Part shown: positions 9,901-17,977 of the stretch, in pieces
Layout: each line of letters opens with the position of its first letter
Position numbering within the stretch: position 1 is the stretch's first letter
Assembly (NCBI RefSeq): GCF_042701255.1
Contig: NZ_CP170554.1
Span: 3,534,001-3,598,000, forward strand
Reading direction: 5' to 3'
DNA from: Tahibacter sp042701255
GTDB taxonomy: Bacteria; Pseudomonadota; Gammaproteobacteria; Xanthomonadales; Rhodanobacteraceae
DNA length: 64,000 nucleotides
Position numbers and translations under genes: made by a program
The notes under the pieces: model-generated
Databases searched by the model: none
Told to the model about the DNA's origin: nothing
What the model saw: only the letters and a program-made list of their open reading frames with translations

Positions 9901-12427
9901 TGAACACCTTCGGCGCCGCCCGGCCGTCGACGCGCCGATGCCGCGCCTGCTGCCGAACGATACCGATCGCCCGGCGGCGCCCGTCTCCCCTCCGGCGGCC
10001 GAGCCCGCGCTCGTCCTCTACAACGGCCATGGCGGCTATTCCGCCGACGCGCGCGAATACGTCATCGTCAGCCGTCCCGGCGAGGCCACACCCATGCCCT
10101 GGGCCAACGTCATCGCCAATCCGGACTTCGGCTGCGTCGTGTCGGAAGCCGGTACCGGCTACACCTGGCGCAGCAACGCGCACGAATACCGCCTGACGCC
10201 CTGGCACAACGATCCGCTGGGCGATGCGACCGGCGAAGCGTTTTACCTGCGCGACGAGGACAGCGGCCGCTATTGGTCGCCGACCTTGCTGCCCGCACGC
10301 GGCACGGGCAACTACGTCACGCGGCATGGTTTCGGCTACAGCGTGTTTGAGCACGCGGAAGACGACATCCTGACCGAGTTGCGCGTCTATGTGGCGGCCG
10401 ATGCGGCGGTGAAGTTCTTCGTACTGCGCGTGCGCAACGCCTCGGGCCGGCGCCGTGCGCTGTCGGTGACCGGCTACGTCGAGTGGGTGCTCGGCGATCT
10501 GCCTTCCAAGTCGGCCATGCATGTGGTCACCGAGCTCGACCCGCGCAGCGGTGCGCTGCTCGCCCGCAACTCCTTTCATCCGGAGTTCGGCGACTGGGTG
10601 TCGTTCTTCGATGTCGACGAGCCCGCACGCACGCTCACCGGCGACCGTCTCGAATTCATCGGTAGCAACGGCAATCTCGCCCGTCCCGCGGCGATGGAGC
10701 GCACGCGCCTGTCGGGCCGTGTCGGCGCGCTGATGGATCCCTGTGGCGCGATCCAGATTCCGCTCGACCTGGCCGACGGCCAGTCGCGTGAAATCATCTT
10801 CCGCCTCGGCACGGCAACCAGTGCCGAAGCCGCCACTGCACTGGTGCTGCGCCTGCGCAAGACCGGTTTCGCGCGCAGCGCGTTTACCGCCGTCGCCAGC
10901 CAATGGCGGCAGCTGCTCGGTGCGGTCGAAGTGCAGACGCCGGATTCCTCGTTCGACGCCCTGGTCAACGGCTGGCTGATCTATCAAGTCGTTGCGTGCC
11001 GCCTGTGGGGGCGCAGCGGCTATTACCAGTCGGGCGGCGCCTTAGGTTTCCGCGATCAGTTGCAGGATGCGATGGCGCTGGTGCATGCCGCGCCGCAACT
11101 GCTGCGCGCACAGCTGCTGCTGTGCGCCACGCGCCAGTTCAAGGAAGGCGACGTACAGCACTGGTGGCATCCGCCGGCCGGACGCGGCGTGCGCACGCGC
11201 TGTTCCGACGACTACCTGTGGCTGCCGCTGGCGACCTGCCGCTACATCGCCTGCAGCGGCGACGCAGCGGTACTCGACGCGACCGAAATCTTCCTCGACG
11301 GGCGCGCACTCAACCGCGACGAGGAGTCCTACTACGACCTGCCCCTGCGCTGGGACACTCCGCTCCCGCTGTACGACCACTGCGTGCGCGCGATCGAGCA
11401 CGGCCTGCGTATGGGCCCGCACGGGCTGCCGCTGATCGGCAGCGGCGACTGGAACGACGGTATGAACAACGTCGGTCCCGACGGCCGGGGTGAAAGCGTG
11501 TGGCTGGGGTTTTTCCTGCACCGCGTGCTGCTGGACTTCGCGCCGCTGGCGCTCGCCCGCGGCGATGCGGCGTTCGCCACGCGCTGCCGCGATTGCGCCG
11601 CCCAGTTGCGCACCAGTCTTGAAACCAGCGGCTGGGACGGTGCCTGGTACAGGCGCGCCTATTTCGACGATGGCACGCCGCTGGGCGCCGCAGCAAATAG
11701 CGAATGCCGCATCGATTCCATCGCGCAAAGCTGGGCGGCGCTGTCCGGTGCTGCGCCCGACGAACGTGTTGCGCAGGCGCTGGACGCGCTGCAGGCGCAT
11801 CTGGTTCGACCGGAATCGCAGCTGATTCAGCTGCTGGACCCGCCGTTCGACGGCGCGGGCGCCGACCCTGGATACATACGCGGCTACGTGCCCGGCGTGC
11901 GAGAGAACGGCGGCCAGTACACGCATGCGGCGATCTGGGCGGCGATGGCGAATGTGGAAGCAGGCCGCACCGAAGCGGCCTGGCAGCTGTACGACATGAT
12001 CAACCCGGTGCGCCACGCGCTCACGCGTGCCGGCGTCGATACTTATCAGGTCGAACCCTACGTAATCGCGGCCGACGTCTATGCCGTAGCACCGCATACG
12101 GGGCGCGGCGGCTGGACCTGGTACACCGGTTCCGCGGGCTGGATGTACCGCCTCAGTGTGGAATCCCTGCTCGGCATACGCCGCGAGGCGGACAGCTTGC
12201 GCATCGATCCGCGCCTGCCGGCACACTGGCCGGGATTCCGCTGCACCTACCGCTACGGCAGCAGCGTGTATCGCATCACGGTGGTCGCCGTAGCGGACGG
12301 CAGCTTCGTCGAAGGCGGCACCGTGCTGCGCCTCGTCGACGACGGCGCCGAGCACGCTGTCGAGATCCTGGTCGGTGGCCGTGCGGCCTGCGAGGCCGCG
12401 GACATCCGCGCCGAAGCAATCCCCTAG
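3968..12427 (+). CDS. ndvB: cyclic beta-1,2-glucan synthase (NdvB/ChvB type)
   Basis: This inner-membrane enzyme of about 2820 aa matches the usual length of cyclic beta-1,2-glucan synthases, which build and cyclise periplasmic glucans from UDP-glucose. The N-terminal 400 residues are helical. Membrane segments appear near residue 412 (AGAIVLITVILVGMATVWLP) and again after residue 800. Between them is the GT84 catalytic region with TLDADTQLPHD (DxD near 626), GSFTGKGIYDVDAFE and QRWIRGDWQL (near 773). A glycoamylase-like domain follows, with RGVPWGVSECGYN. The C-terminal third is a GH94 phosphorylase-like domain with GDWNDGMNNVG near residue 2492. The chosen ATG is the last before conserved sequence; the ribosome-binding site is weak, and starts at 3812 or 3950 are possible. 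The gene stands alone, with no transporter gene (ndvA) nearby. Confidence 0.9.
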   Translation: MTKALDALGRWLRSARRAPARDQLPEAGIEPPLRAELFSADQMEEHGSALAAFHRVQHGPAPNRLLPRLADNEAVLIDTCARITAAIREGRRVTPASEWLLDNYYLIDEHLRTARRHFPKEYNRQLPRLVNGVSADLPRIYDIALNAISHGDGRFDPESLHRFVASYQRVVPLTLGELWAIPIMLRLALIENLRRVAIRVAQDRRDRNLAADWGERMADIAAHDPKSLILAVADMARSNPPASASFVAELMQRLLGQSASLALPVSWLAQRLAEDGVTIEQLVQSEHQQQAADQMSVSNSIGSLRLLLSTDWRTFVEGLSDIEAILSTDPAQVYARMDFATRDDYRHAVEHLARKAGKTEAAVADVAVALATAAVPGTSQAHVGYYLIGAGRAALQRNCGLRPTRRHLPVRIYAGAIVLITVILVGMATVWLPLPAAFIARCGVVVLLALIASQLSVTLVNWLAAHLASPQALPRMDYSLGLPPEASTLVVVPTLLADIESAQVNVDDLEIRYLANRQANLYFALLTDFPDAATEHCPHDASVLAAAVAGIERLNRLYAHAGSAVFYLLHRPRRWNPSEAVWMGEERKRGKLGDLNALLRGHGAGSFSCIVGPAERLRVVRYVITLDADTQLPHDAAQELVATLHHPLNHAQFDSHSGRVIAGYGILQPRVGTTLPPAGASAYAALFGGDLGLDPYTRAVSDAYQDLFGEGSFTGKGIYDVDAFERSLAGRMPDNRILSHDLLEGCYARSGLASDLAVFESFPQSYATDMKRRQRWIRGDWQLTPWLWPRVPLADGSRQRNPLPALARWKIFDNLRRSLVAPALLALLILAWTSLAAPVRWTACLLFLTLLPAALETLLATARKSSDASWGQHLRLASHNGMRRFGQVAFTLLCLPYEAVISLDAIVRTLWRRHISRRRLLEWVPSSAIQRRGDDGYGSFLRRMAIAPAMAVVAGVAIVLYQPAAVAVALPFLALWLAAPFAAWFASCAPRPAEASLDTRHVPALREVARRTWRYFEHFAGPDDHWLAPDNFQEQPGGLVAHRTSPTNIGLGLLATLAAYDFGYLARRRLIERLEAAFDSLDRLERHRGHLYNWYDTRTLAPLQPRYVSTVDSGNFAGHLLTLRQGLLELVATTQSPRQLLQGAVDTAVVLHSLLPAADRAALAPCIAAANVAVDDPAVRAAFRSLHEQARSLAADPAQAEPASWACSLVLQCADAEVQLDAAPAADQAERLHRLAECAARFAVLDYEFLYDRTRDLFCIGFNVTDHRRDSGYYDLLASEARLGIFVAIAQGRIPIRGWFSLGRLLMQAGGTPVLLSWSGSMFEYLMPNLVMPAYPGSLLAHTARAAVARQIAYGHERGVPWGVSECGYNLTDAANNYQYRAFGVPGLGLQRGLAQELVIAPYASALALLAAPNAAAANLQRLRDLGWLGSYGYYEAIDYTATRLPPGQSQAVVRSYMAHHQGMTLLALTHVLLDRPMQRRFEADPQVQSALLLLQERIPRASGQSASDPRLVDVREQADTPSIPLRVFDRPDPDSPAVQLLSNGRYQVMLTSAGGGYSRWHDIALTRWREDPTRDAWGCYAYLRDENSGQVWSTAFQPTLRPDQTYAATFTDACVEYRRRHGDWETHTEIVVSPEDDIELRRTRITNLSTTERVLEFTSYAEAVLAPAIADSLHPAFSKLFVQTEIVAARNAILCSRRPRDPRDTPPWLMHLLVVREGESLGVSYETDRARFIGRRRDTVCPAALESGAVLSGTDGSVLDPIVAIRHRIRLAPEATAQIDLVMGVGTNREHCLQLADKYRDHRLADRVVDLAWTHSQMSLRQLNISEAQAQTYARLAGRLLYSHASLRADAQLVLRNRRGQPGLWAHAISGDLPILLVQISDIANLALAREAVQAHAYLRMKGLSADLVIWNEERAGYRLDLRDALMGMVAASVESSLLDRPGGIFVRAGEQISHEDRLLLLAVARIVFDDSKGGLGEHLRRRPAVDAPMPRLLPNDTDRPAAPVSPPAAEPALVLYNGHGGYSADAREYVIVSRPGEATPMPWANVIANPDFGCVVSEAGTGYTWRSNAHEYRLTPWHNDPLGDATGEAFYLRDEDSGRYWSPTLLPARGTGNYVTRHGFGYSVFEHAEDDILTELRVYVAADAAVKFFVLRVRNASGRRRALSVTGYVEWVLGDLPSKSAMHVVTELDPRSGALLARNSFHPEFGDWVSFFDVDEPARTLTGDRLEFIGSNGNLARPAAMERTRLSGRVGALMDPCGAIQIPLDLADGQSREIIFRLGTATSAEAATALVLRLRKTGFARSAFTAVASQWRQLLGAVEVQTPDSSFDALVNGWLIYQVVACRLWGRSGYYQSGGALGFRDQLQDAMALVHAAPQLLRAQLLLCATRQFKEGDVQHWWHPPAGRGVRTRCSDDYLWLPLATCRYIACSGDAAVLDATEIFLDGRALNRDEESYYDLPLRWDTPLPLYDHCVRAIEHGLRMGPHGLPLIGSGDWNDGMNNVGPDGRGESVWLGFFLHRVLLDFAPLALARGDAAFATRCRDCAAQLRTSLETSGWDGAWYRRAYFDDGTPLGAAANSECRIDSIAQSWAALSGAAPDERVAQALDALQAHLVRPESQLIQLLDPPFDGAGADPGYIRGYVPGVRENGGQYTHAAIWAAMANVEAGRTEAAWQLYDMINPVRHALTRAGVDTYQVEPYVIAADVYAVAPHTGRGGWTWYTGSAGWMYRLSVESLLGIRREADSLRIDPRLPAHWPGFRCTYRYGSSVYRITVVAVADGSFVEGGTVLRLVDDGAEHAVEILVGGRAACEAADIRAEAIP

Positions 12428-12714
12428 CGCTGCGGCCGGGCCGCGTGGTTCGCATCCGTGGTTCTGTCCGGTACTCGGCAACTCCGTCGAGTTCCGCCGG
12501 ATCGCACGATAACGCCGTCGGCTGCCCAGGCGACGCTGCTGCCGTTGGCAGTCCGTGGAGTCGTTCGGTGGCCGATGCGCGTGCGCGTACCGGCGATCGC
12601 AGCACGTCGTTCCGTTCCTGTCATCAATCGCTGCAAACGATGCCGGCTGTCTGTCTCGCCCTGTTCGTCTGCGGTCTGAGCTCGTCGCGCTGCAACCAGC
12701 AGAGCGGCCATGTA

Positions 12715-12744
12715 CCGTTGCGGGGCCGGCTCGTCCCGCAACGG
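12715..12744. terminator. bidirectional hairpin between convergent genes
   Basis: CCGTTGCGGG (12715-12724) and CCCGCAACGG (12735-12744) form a perfect 10-bp stem with a 10-base loop. It sits 8 bases beyond the stop of the PD40 gene and serves the convergent glucan synthase as well. The rest of the 324-base gap 12428-12751 shows no gene. Confidence 0.65.
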
Positions 12745-12751
12745 TTCGGGT

Positions 12752-15247
12752 TCACGGCGCCTCGAAGCCGTCGGCGAACAGCGTGTCGTCGGTCAGACGT
12801 TCGGCGATGAATGCGTCGCGGATGGCGTCGTTGCGATCGTTGGCGACCAGGGTGCCGGACGTGCTCGTGAATACCAGGAACTTGCCGTTCGCGTCGAGTC
12901 TGGGCTGCCGCACGTCACCGTTCAATGCGGGCGTCACGCGGTAGACGCGCTGATTCGGGTGATCGTAGAGCAAGGCAGCCTGGGCCGTTGCGCCGCCCAG
13001 CAACGAGGTCGTGAATGCGACGCGGTCGCCGCTGGCGGACAGCGCCGCGGAATCGGCGGAGTAGTTGAAGATCTCGCCGTCCGGAAGGTCGTTGCCGATG
13101 CAGGTGATCTCGCCGCTGACGCGGTCATGCAGACGCAGCGAGGTCGTCGGACAGACCGGGTCCGCATTCGCCAGCAGGACCCGGCTGCCGTCGTGCGACA
13201 CGCCAAGGAACCGGCTCGGCCGATCGAGCTGCCCGGCCGAGGCGTCGACGCTCACGCGCGTCACCGTCCCCACGCCGACCTCGTAGGCGAAGACGTCCAT
13301 GACGCCGTTGGTGTCGCCGGCGACGAGGTTGGGTGCGCCGGCGGTGAACAGCACGAAACGGCCGTCGCCACTGATCTGCGCATCGTCCTCGATGAACGTG
13401 GTGGTTGCGCCGCCGCCGACGGTCTGGTTCGCCACTTCCGTCGCGCCGGTCGAGATGCGGCGCACGATGAGGCGCAGGCCGGCCATGCCGGCGCTGTGGA
13501 TGTAGGCGACGACGTCCCCGTCGTCGGAAATGCTCGGCGTGCGGCAAGTGCTGCTGCAAATGATGCCGTCGCTGTTCAGCGATACGACTTGCAGTTGCCC
13601 GGCGAGCCGGTCGTAGCGGAATACCTGGGTCCCGACGTTGCCCCACAACCGGGGGTCGATCAGAAGATTGCAGCCGGAAAACACGACGTAGCGGCCATCG
13701 GGCGTGATGCGCGGCTGTGCGCCGCCGCATGGCGCCTCTCCACCGGTCATCATGCGGCTGATGCGCGTCGTCGTGCCGGTCAGGCGATCGCGCAGGAACA
13801 CATCGGCCGCGGAGTTCGCATCATCGGCGGTGAGGTTGCTCGCGAAGGAGGAAAACACGACGAAGCGGCCGTCTTTGCTGACATCGGCCTCATGGCTCCC
13901 TTCGTTGGCCGCAGCGACCGGATCCGGCAGGGACAGTGTGATGCGCGCCCCGTCGTCGACGGCCAGGTCGCTGCGGAATACGTCGCTGACGCCGCTGACG
14001 AGACGGTAGCTGCGGCTGGTGCAGTAGGCGACGGTGCCGTTGCCGGCGATCTGACAGTCGTCAGTACGGTCGTACGCGTTGACCCACCCCGCCAGCGGCT
14101 TGACGGGCGTGACCTTGCCCGAGGCCAGGACGCGCAAGTAGTGCAGCGTCTCGTTGCTGGTGCCGGCGAGCGAGGTGTTGCGCTTTCCCATCACGATGCG
14201 GTCGCCCGCCGCCGACAGCCCGGTTGCTTCATAGCCCTGCGACGGCGAGATGTCGCCGCCGTCCTCGCGCGTGACATGGAGGATGGTCTGCGTCACGCGA
14301 TCGAACCGAAAGCCGTCGACCTTGTTGTTGACGTCGGCGGCATCGAGCGCCAACGCCGTATTGAACAGCACGTAGCGGCCGTCGGCCGACAGCGCCGTAC
14401 CGGTCGCCAGTCTGCGCGGACCGTCGGACTGGCTGCCGAGCGGAATGGCGCTCGCCTCGACGTTGCTGTTGCCGATGGTGTCGCGCAGCACGATCTTCTC
14501 CGCGGCGTTCGTGCCGGCCGGCACGAGATTCGTCGCCAAGGTATGAAAGGCCACGTAGCGACCGTCGGCCGACAGGTGCGGCGTGTCGGAGTCGCGATCG
14601 CCGGGCGTGCCGTCGGCGGCGACCGAGACGATCTCCAGCGCACCGGTGATGCGATCGTAGCGATAGATGTTGCCGAGCCCCATCGTGGGGACGGTGGCGA
14701 CGAACGTACTAGTGCTGGCGAACACGATGTAGCGTCCGTCGGCGCTGATCCGCGGCGAACCGCTGCCCGCCGCGCCTGCACTGCCGTCGGCATGGCGGCT
14801 GATCAGGGTCGTGGTCTGCGCGACGCGGTCGCGCAGAAAGACCTGCGCGACGCCCTGCGTATTCGCCGCGACGAGATTGGTCGCGCGCGACGTGAACACG
14901 ACGTAGCGCCCGTCGGCGGACAGGTCGGCGCGTCCCTCGGTGGGCCCGTTGGCCTGGGCCTCATTGTCGGCGACGCTCACGCGTTCCAGGCTCCCCAGCG
15001 TGTGGTCGTAGAGAAACAGATCCGTCGCGTGGTTGGTGTCGCCGGCGACGAGGTTGCTCGCGCCGGATGACACCAGCACGTAGCGGCCGTCGTTGCTGAC
15101 GCCGCCCGCGATGACGCTGGAGCCGTTGGTGTCGATCGGCGTGGCGATACCGGTTTGCGACATGAGGTCGATCTCGACCGCGGCTGTCGGCAAGGCGAAG
15201 AACAGGCCGGCCACGGCGGCCGGCTGCAGGAAACGTCGAATCATCAT
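12752..15247 (-). CDS. secreted PD40/TolB-like beta-propeller repeat protein with C-terminal GFE tail
   Basis: The product (831 aa from the ATG at 15247) starts MMIRRFLQPAAVAGLFFALP, a signal peptide ending near TAAVE. The body is about a dozen repeats of the type S-A-D-G-R-Y-V-V-F-x-S-x-A-T-N-L-V-x-x-D-T-N, then D-V-F-L-R-D-R-x-x-x-x-T-x-x-I-S. This is the WD40-like PD40 pattern that builds beta-propellers in TolB-related proteins. The C-terminus reads DDTLFADGFEAP, the short tail shared with other secreted proteins here. The same PD40 unit recurs in the giant protein at 33202-40722. It is probably exported; substrate unknown. A Gly-rich GGGGGG stretch acts as the ribosome-binding site. Alternative start: second ATG at 15244. 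Confidence 0.8.
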   Translation of the reverse strand: MMIRRFLQPAAVAGLFFALPTAAVEIDLMSQTGIATPIDTNGSSVIAGGVSNDGRYVLVSSGASNLVAGDTNHATDLFLYDHTLGSLERVSVADNEAQANGPTEGRADLSADGRYVVFTSRATNLVAANTQGVAQVFLRDRVAQTTTLISRHADGSAGAAGSGSPRISADGRYIVFASTSTFVATVPTMGLGNIYRYDRITGALEIVSVAADGTPGDRDSDTPHLSADGRYVAFHTLATNLVPAGTNAAEKIVLRDTIGNSNVEASAIPLGSQSDGPRRLATGTALSADGRYVLFNTALALDAADVNNKVDGFRFDRVTQTILHVTREDGGDISPSQGYEATGLSAAGDRIVMGKRNTSLAGTSNETLHYLRVLASGKVTPVKPLAGWVNAYDRTDDCQIAGNGTVAYCTSRSYRLVSGVSDVFRSDLAVDDGARITLSLPDPVAAANEGSHEADVSKDGRFVVFSSFASNLTADDANSAADVFLRDRLTGTTTRISRMMTGGEAPCGGAQPRITPDGRYVVFSGCNLLIDPRLWGNVGTQVFRYDRLAGQLQVVSLNSDGIICSSTCRTPSISDDGDVVAYIHSAGMAGLRLIVRRISTGATEVANQTVGGGATTTFIEDDAQISGDGRFVLFTAGAPNLVAGDTNGVMDVFAYEVGVGTVTRVSVDASAGQLDRPSRFLGVSHDGSRVLLANADPVCPTTSLRLHDRVSGEITCIGNDLPDGEIFNYSADSAALSASGDRVAFTTSLLGGATAQAALLYDHPNQRVYRVTPALNGDVRQPRLDANGKFLVFTSTSGTLVANDRNDAIRDAFIAERLTDDTLFADGFEAP

Positions 15248-15485
15248 GCCCCCCAAGATCACTGGCGAATGTCGACGCGGACTGTTGCCGTTTTCCGGCC
15301 GCGAGTTGTGGGAATGACGTTAATGCTTCGTGCGGATTCGGCAGGCCCGGGTCGGACGACCTATGCGGGGCATTGGAAGAGCCTTCGGGAGCGCCCCTGC
15401 TTTTTCGACGCTGCGAGCGCAAGACGACGCGATGAAATCGCCGCCGCCGGTGCGCGGCGGATCGTGCGCTTTCAATGAGCCCGCC

Positions 15486-16098
15486 CTACCCCTCCCCGCT
15501 TGCGTCGACAAGAAGATCGCGGAAGCTGCGCCGGCGCAGGGCCGTCGGCTGCAACGTGAACTCCACCGCAGCGGCGGACGGCCTCGCCAGACTCGACCCG
15601 GACGCCTATGCCTCGATGCTGACACGCGCACTCGTCCGCCTTGCCGGATCGAGCCCGACGAAACAGCGCAGTTCGACGATCTGCGCCTGACGCGCGTCCA
15701 CGGCGCAGAGCTCGTTCAACGCCGCATCGGCGGCGACGAGATCGCTGTCGACGCGCAGCGCTTCCGGATCGAGTTCGTCGATCGACACGCGCGATTCGGC
15801 CGGCGGACGCTTGGCCGGCCGCATGGCGCCGCGCATGGTCGACGAGGATGCGCCGCATCAGCGTCGACGCGATGAGCAGGAAGCGCCGCCGATCGTTCCA
15901 CTGCGCGCGCTGGCCGTTGAGACGCAGGAAGGCTTCGTTGACGAGTGCGGTGACCTGCAAGGTGTGATCGCGCCGCTCGCCCGAAAGCTGCCGCGCGGCG
16001 TGCGCACGCAGCTCCGCATAGACGAGCGGCAGCAGGCGATCGAGCGCGCCGCGATCGCCGTCGGACCACTGGCGCAGAAGGCCGGTGACGTCGCTCAT
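15486..16098 (-). pseudogene. ECF-type RNA polymerase sigma factor, disrupted
   Basis: The start MSDVTGLLRQWSDGDRGALD and the following LVYAELRAHA, HTLQVTALVNEAFLRL and RRILVDHARR are diagnostic of region 2 of ECF sigma factors of the Sig-70_X6 group. The frame is then lost. Deleting one C in the GGCC near 15811-15814 would give HAAGKRPPAESRVSIDELDP and then ARQAQIVELRCFVGL in the second frame. That frame meets an in-frame TAG at 15606-15608 inside region 4, after which a degraded helix-turn-helix (ARPSAAAVEFTLQPTALRRR) runs to a stop at 15486. A frameshift plus a nonsense codon makes a real pseudogene more likely than a single error. It lies downstream of the beta-helix gene on the same strand and may have regulated it. 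Confidence 0.65.
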
Positions 16099-16143
16099 CG
16101 GCGCAGGAATCCATGCGGAACGAGCCTCTCGCCGGAACCGGCC

Positions 16144-17680
16144 TCACTCCACATCGAAGGCCTGCAGCGTCACCGGCGTCGTCATGTTCTCGAGCGCGAA
16201 GCTCACCGGCCCCGGCGTGCCGGCGCTGCTCGCAGCGACCGCATAGCTGCCGGCGGTGCCGTTCGCCGTCGCGGTCGTGCTCGCGAGGCCGGTACCGATC
16301 GTCGCCGGATTCGGAGCGAGGCCGGCGCTGGCACCGCTGCCCGGCGCGGCGAAACTGACGCGGCCGCCGTCCACCGGCTCGCCGGCCGCGTTCGCGGCGA
16401 GCGCCACCGTCAGCGGACTGGGGAACGTCGTGTTCACCATCGCGCTCTGGCTGCCGCCGCCGCTGACGGCGAGCGTGAAGCCGCGCGATTCGTAGGCGCC
16501 CGTGTCGATGCCTCCGAGCTGCGGCCGCGCGATGCCGCGCTGATCCGTCGCCGGCGCGCCGCCCGCGACGCCGTGGTCGATGGCCGGACTACCCGGAAGC
16601 AAGGCGCGTGTCGGGATCGGGCCGCCGTAGCTGCCGAGCGGCGCCAGCACCGGGTTCGTGCCGGTCAGGTCGCCCGGGCCGGTGAGCGTGAGCGAGCCGT
16701 CGTTGCTGATGTTGCCGCCGAGCGAGACGATCGTCGGCGCGGTGGAGCCGACGGTCAGCGCGTTCTGGATCGTGCTGGCCAGTATCGTGTTGCCGATCGT
16801 CAGCGTCATCGGCCCGAAGCGTCCGTCGAACAGGAAGGCGTTGTTGTGGTCCGCGATCGTCGCGTTCTGCAGCGTGACGGACGCAGGCCCGTTGTCGGGA
16901 AAGAAATACACGCCCTGGCCGGCGTTGTTGCTGAGCGTGGTATTGCGCAACGTCAGGCTGCCGCTGTGGATCACGCTCACGCCGGCATTGTTGGTGAACA
17001 GGCTGTTCGCTATGGTCGCCGAACCGCCGAACCGCCGAACCGCCGAACCGCCGAACCGCCGAACCGCCGAACCGCCGAACCGCCGAACCGCCGAGCACGG
17101 CGATGCCGCTGCCGATGCCGCCGGCGCCGGACGTGTTGTCGCGGATCAGGCAGCGGTCGACGCTCAGGCTGCCGCCGACCTGGAACGCGCCGCCGAACGC
17201 GGCGTTCAGGCTGAATCCTCCGCGTATCGTGGCGCCGGATATCGCCAGCGAGCCCGGTACGCTGAATATCCCGAAGGTGTTGTTGCCGGTGATCGTCAGC
17301 TGGTCGGCGCCGGGCCCGCTGATCGTCATCGGCTGCGTGACGGCCGGCAGCGCACTCGCCAGCGTGATCGTGCCGGTCACGGCGAACGTGATCACGTGCG
17401 GCCCGCTCGTGTCGGCATTCGCATCGAGCATGGCCTGGCGCAGGCTGCCGGCACCGCTGTCGTTGGTCGTCGTGACCGAGAACGCGGTTCGGACGACCGC
17501 AGGCTCTCGCGGCGCCGGGATGCCGGCCGACGAGAAAGCGAAAAGAGCGACAGCGAAGACGGCACGGTTGCGGCGAGCTCTGTGCGAGTCATACGGTGAT
17601 CTCTCGTGGGGTTCGGGGCGACGCGGCGAATCGTCCAGGGGAAGCCGGGACGAAGGCAAGATCCGCTCACCGGTCGCCAC
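16144..17680 (-). CDS. parallel beta-helix surface protein split by an 8-bp microsatellite (putative phase-variable)
   Basis: Two frames make one protein. The upstream half (frame of 17680) contains a signal-like segment RNRAVFAVALFAFSSAGIPA and then FSVTTTNDSGAGSLRQAML, a classic opening of choice-of-anchor/right-handed beta-helix proteins. Strand repeats such as GSLSVDRCLIRDNTSG follow. It then runs into (GGSAVRRF)n encoded by the microsatellite at 17017-17094 and goes out of frame. The downstream half (frame ending at 16144) resumes with ATIANSLFTNNAG and SLTLRNTTLSNNAGQG, then GGIDTGAYE, an Ig-like domain and the end VTLQAFDVE. With nine repeat copies the halves are out of phase; seven or ten would join them. 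An ATG at 17592 lies one base out of the signal-peptide frame, so the start is uncertain (GTG at 17680 is the in-frame alternative). Confidence 0.7.
17017..17094. repeat. octanucleotide microsatellite (CGCCGAAC)9.75 inside a coding region
   Basis: Nine perfect copies of CGCCGAAC run from 17017 to 17088, followed by a partial copy CGCCGA to 17094. Because 8 is not a multiple of 3, three copies are needed to return to the same frame. As a result all three minus-strand frames encode the same cyclic peptide GGSAVRRF without a stop. Gain or loss of a copy changes only the frame of the downstream half of the gene. Confidence 0.95.
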
Positions 17681-17977
17681 GTCCGGACGTGGATAGCTGC
17701 GGCCATGCCGGGTTCGCGCCGGCCCCGTGGACGACGTTCGTCGGATTTCCGTCGCCGCCGCCGCGGCGCCCGCTGCCGGCGGCGACTGCCGCGTCCTCGC
17801 GATTCACCGGCAAGCCGCGACCACAGCCGGACCAGCGCTTTCGCCGACGTGCCGGGGAAAAACTCCCGCGAACAGAGCGAAACGGATCGCTAATGCTCTG
17901 CGAAAGCCGCACGAATGGCTTCCCCGGCGCTGCGCGACGATCGTCGGACCGCTTGCCAGCCAACGGAGAAATCGAGC

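Noticed and set aside
16658..17599. Plus-strand ORF reading RTAEPPN repeats across the microsatellite
   Set aside because: It is the complement of the repeat in a real minus-strand gene; the flanks have no protein-like sequence.
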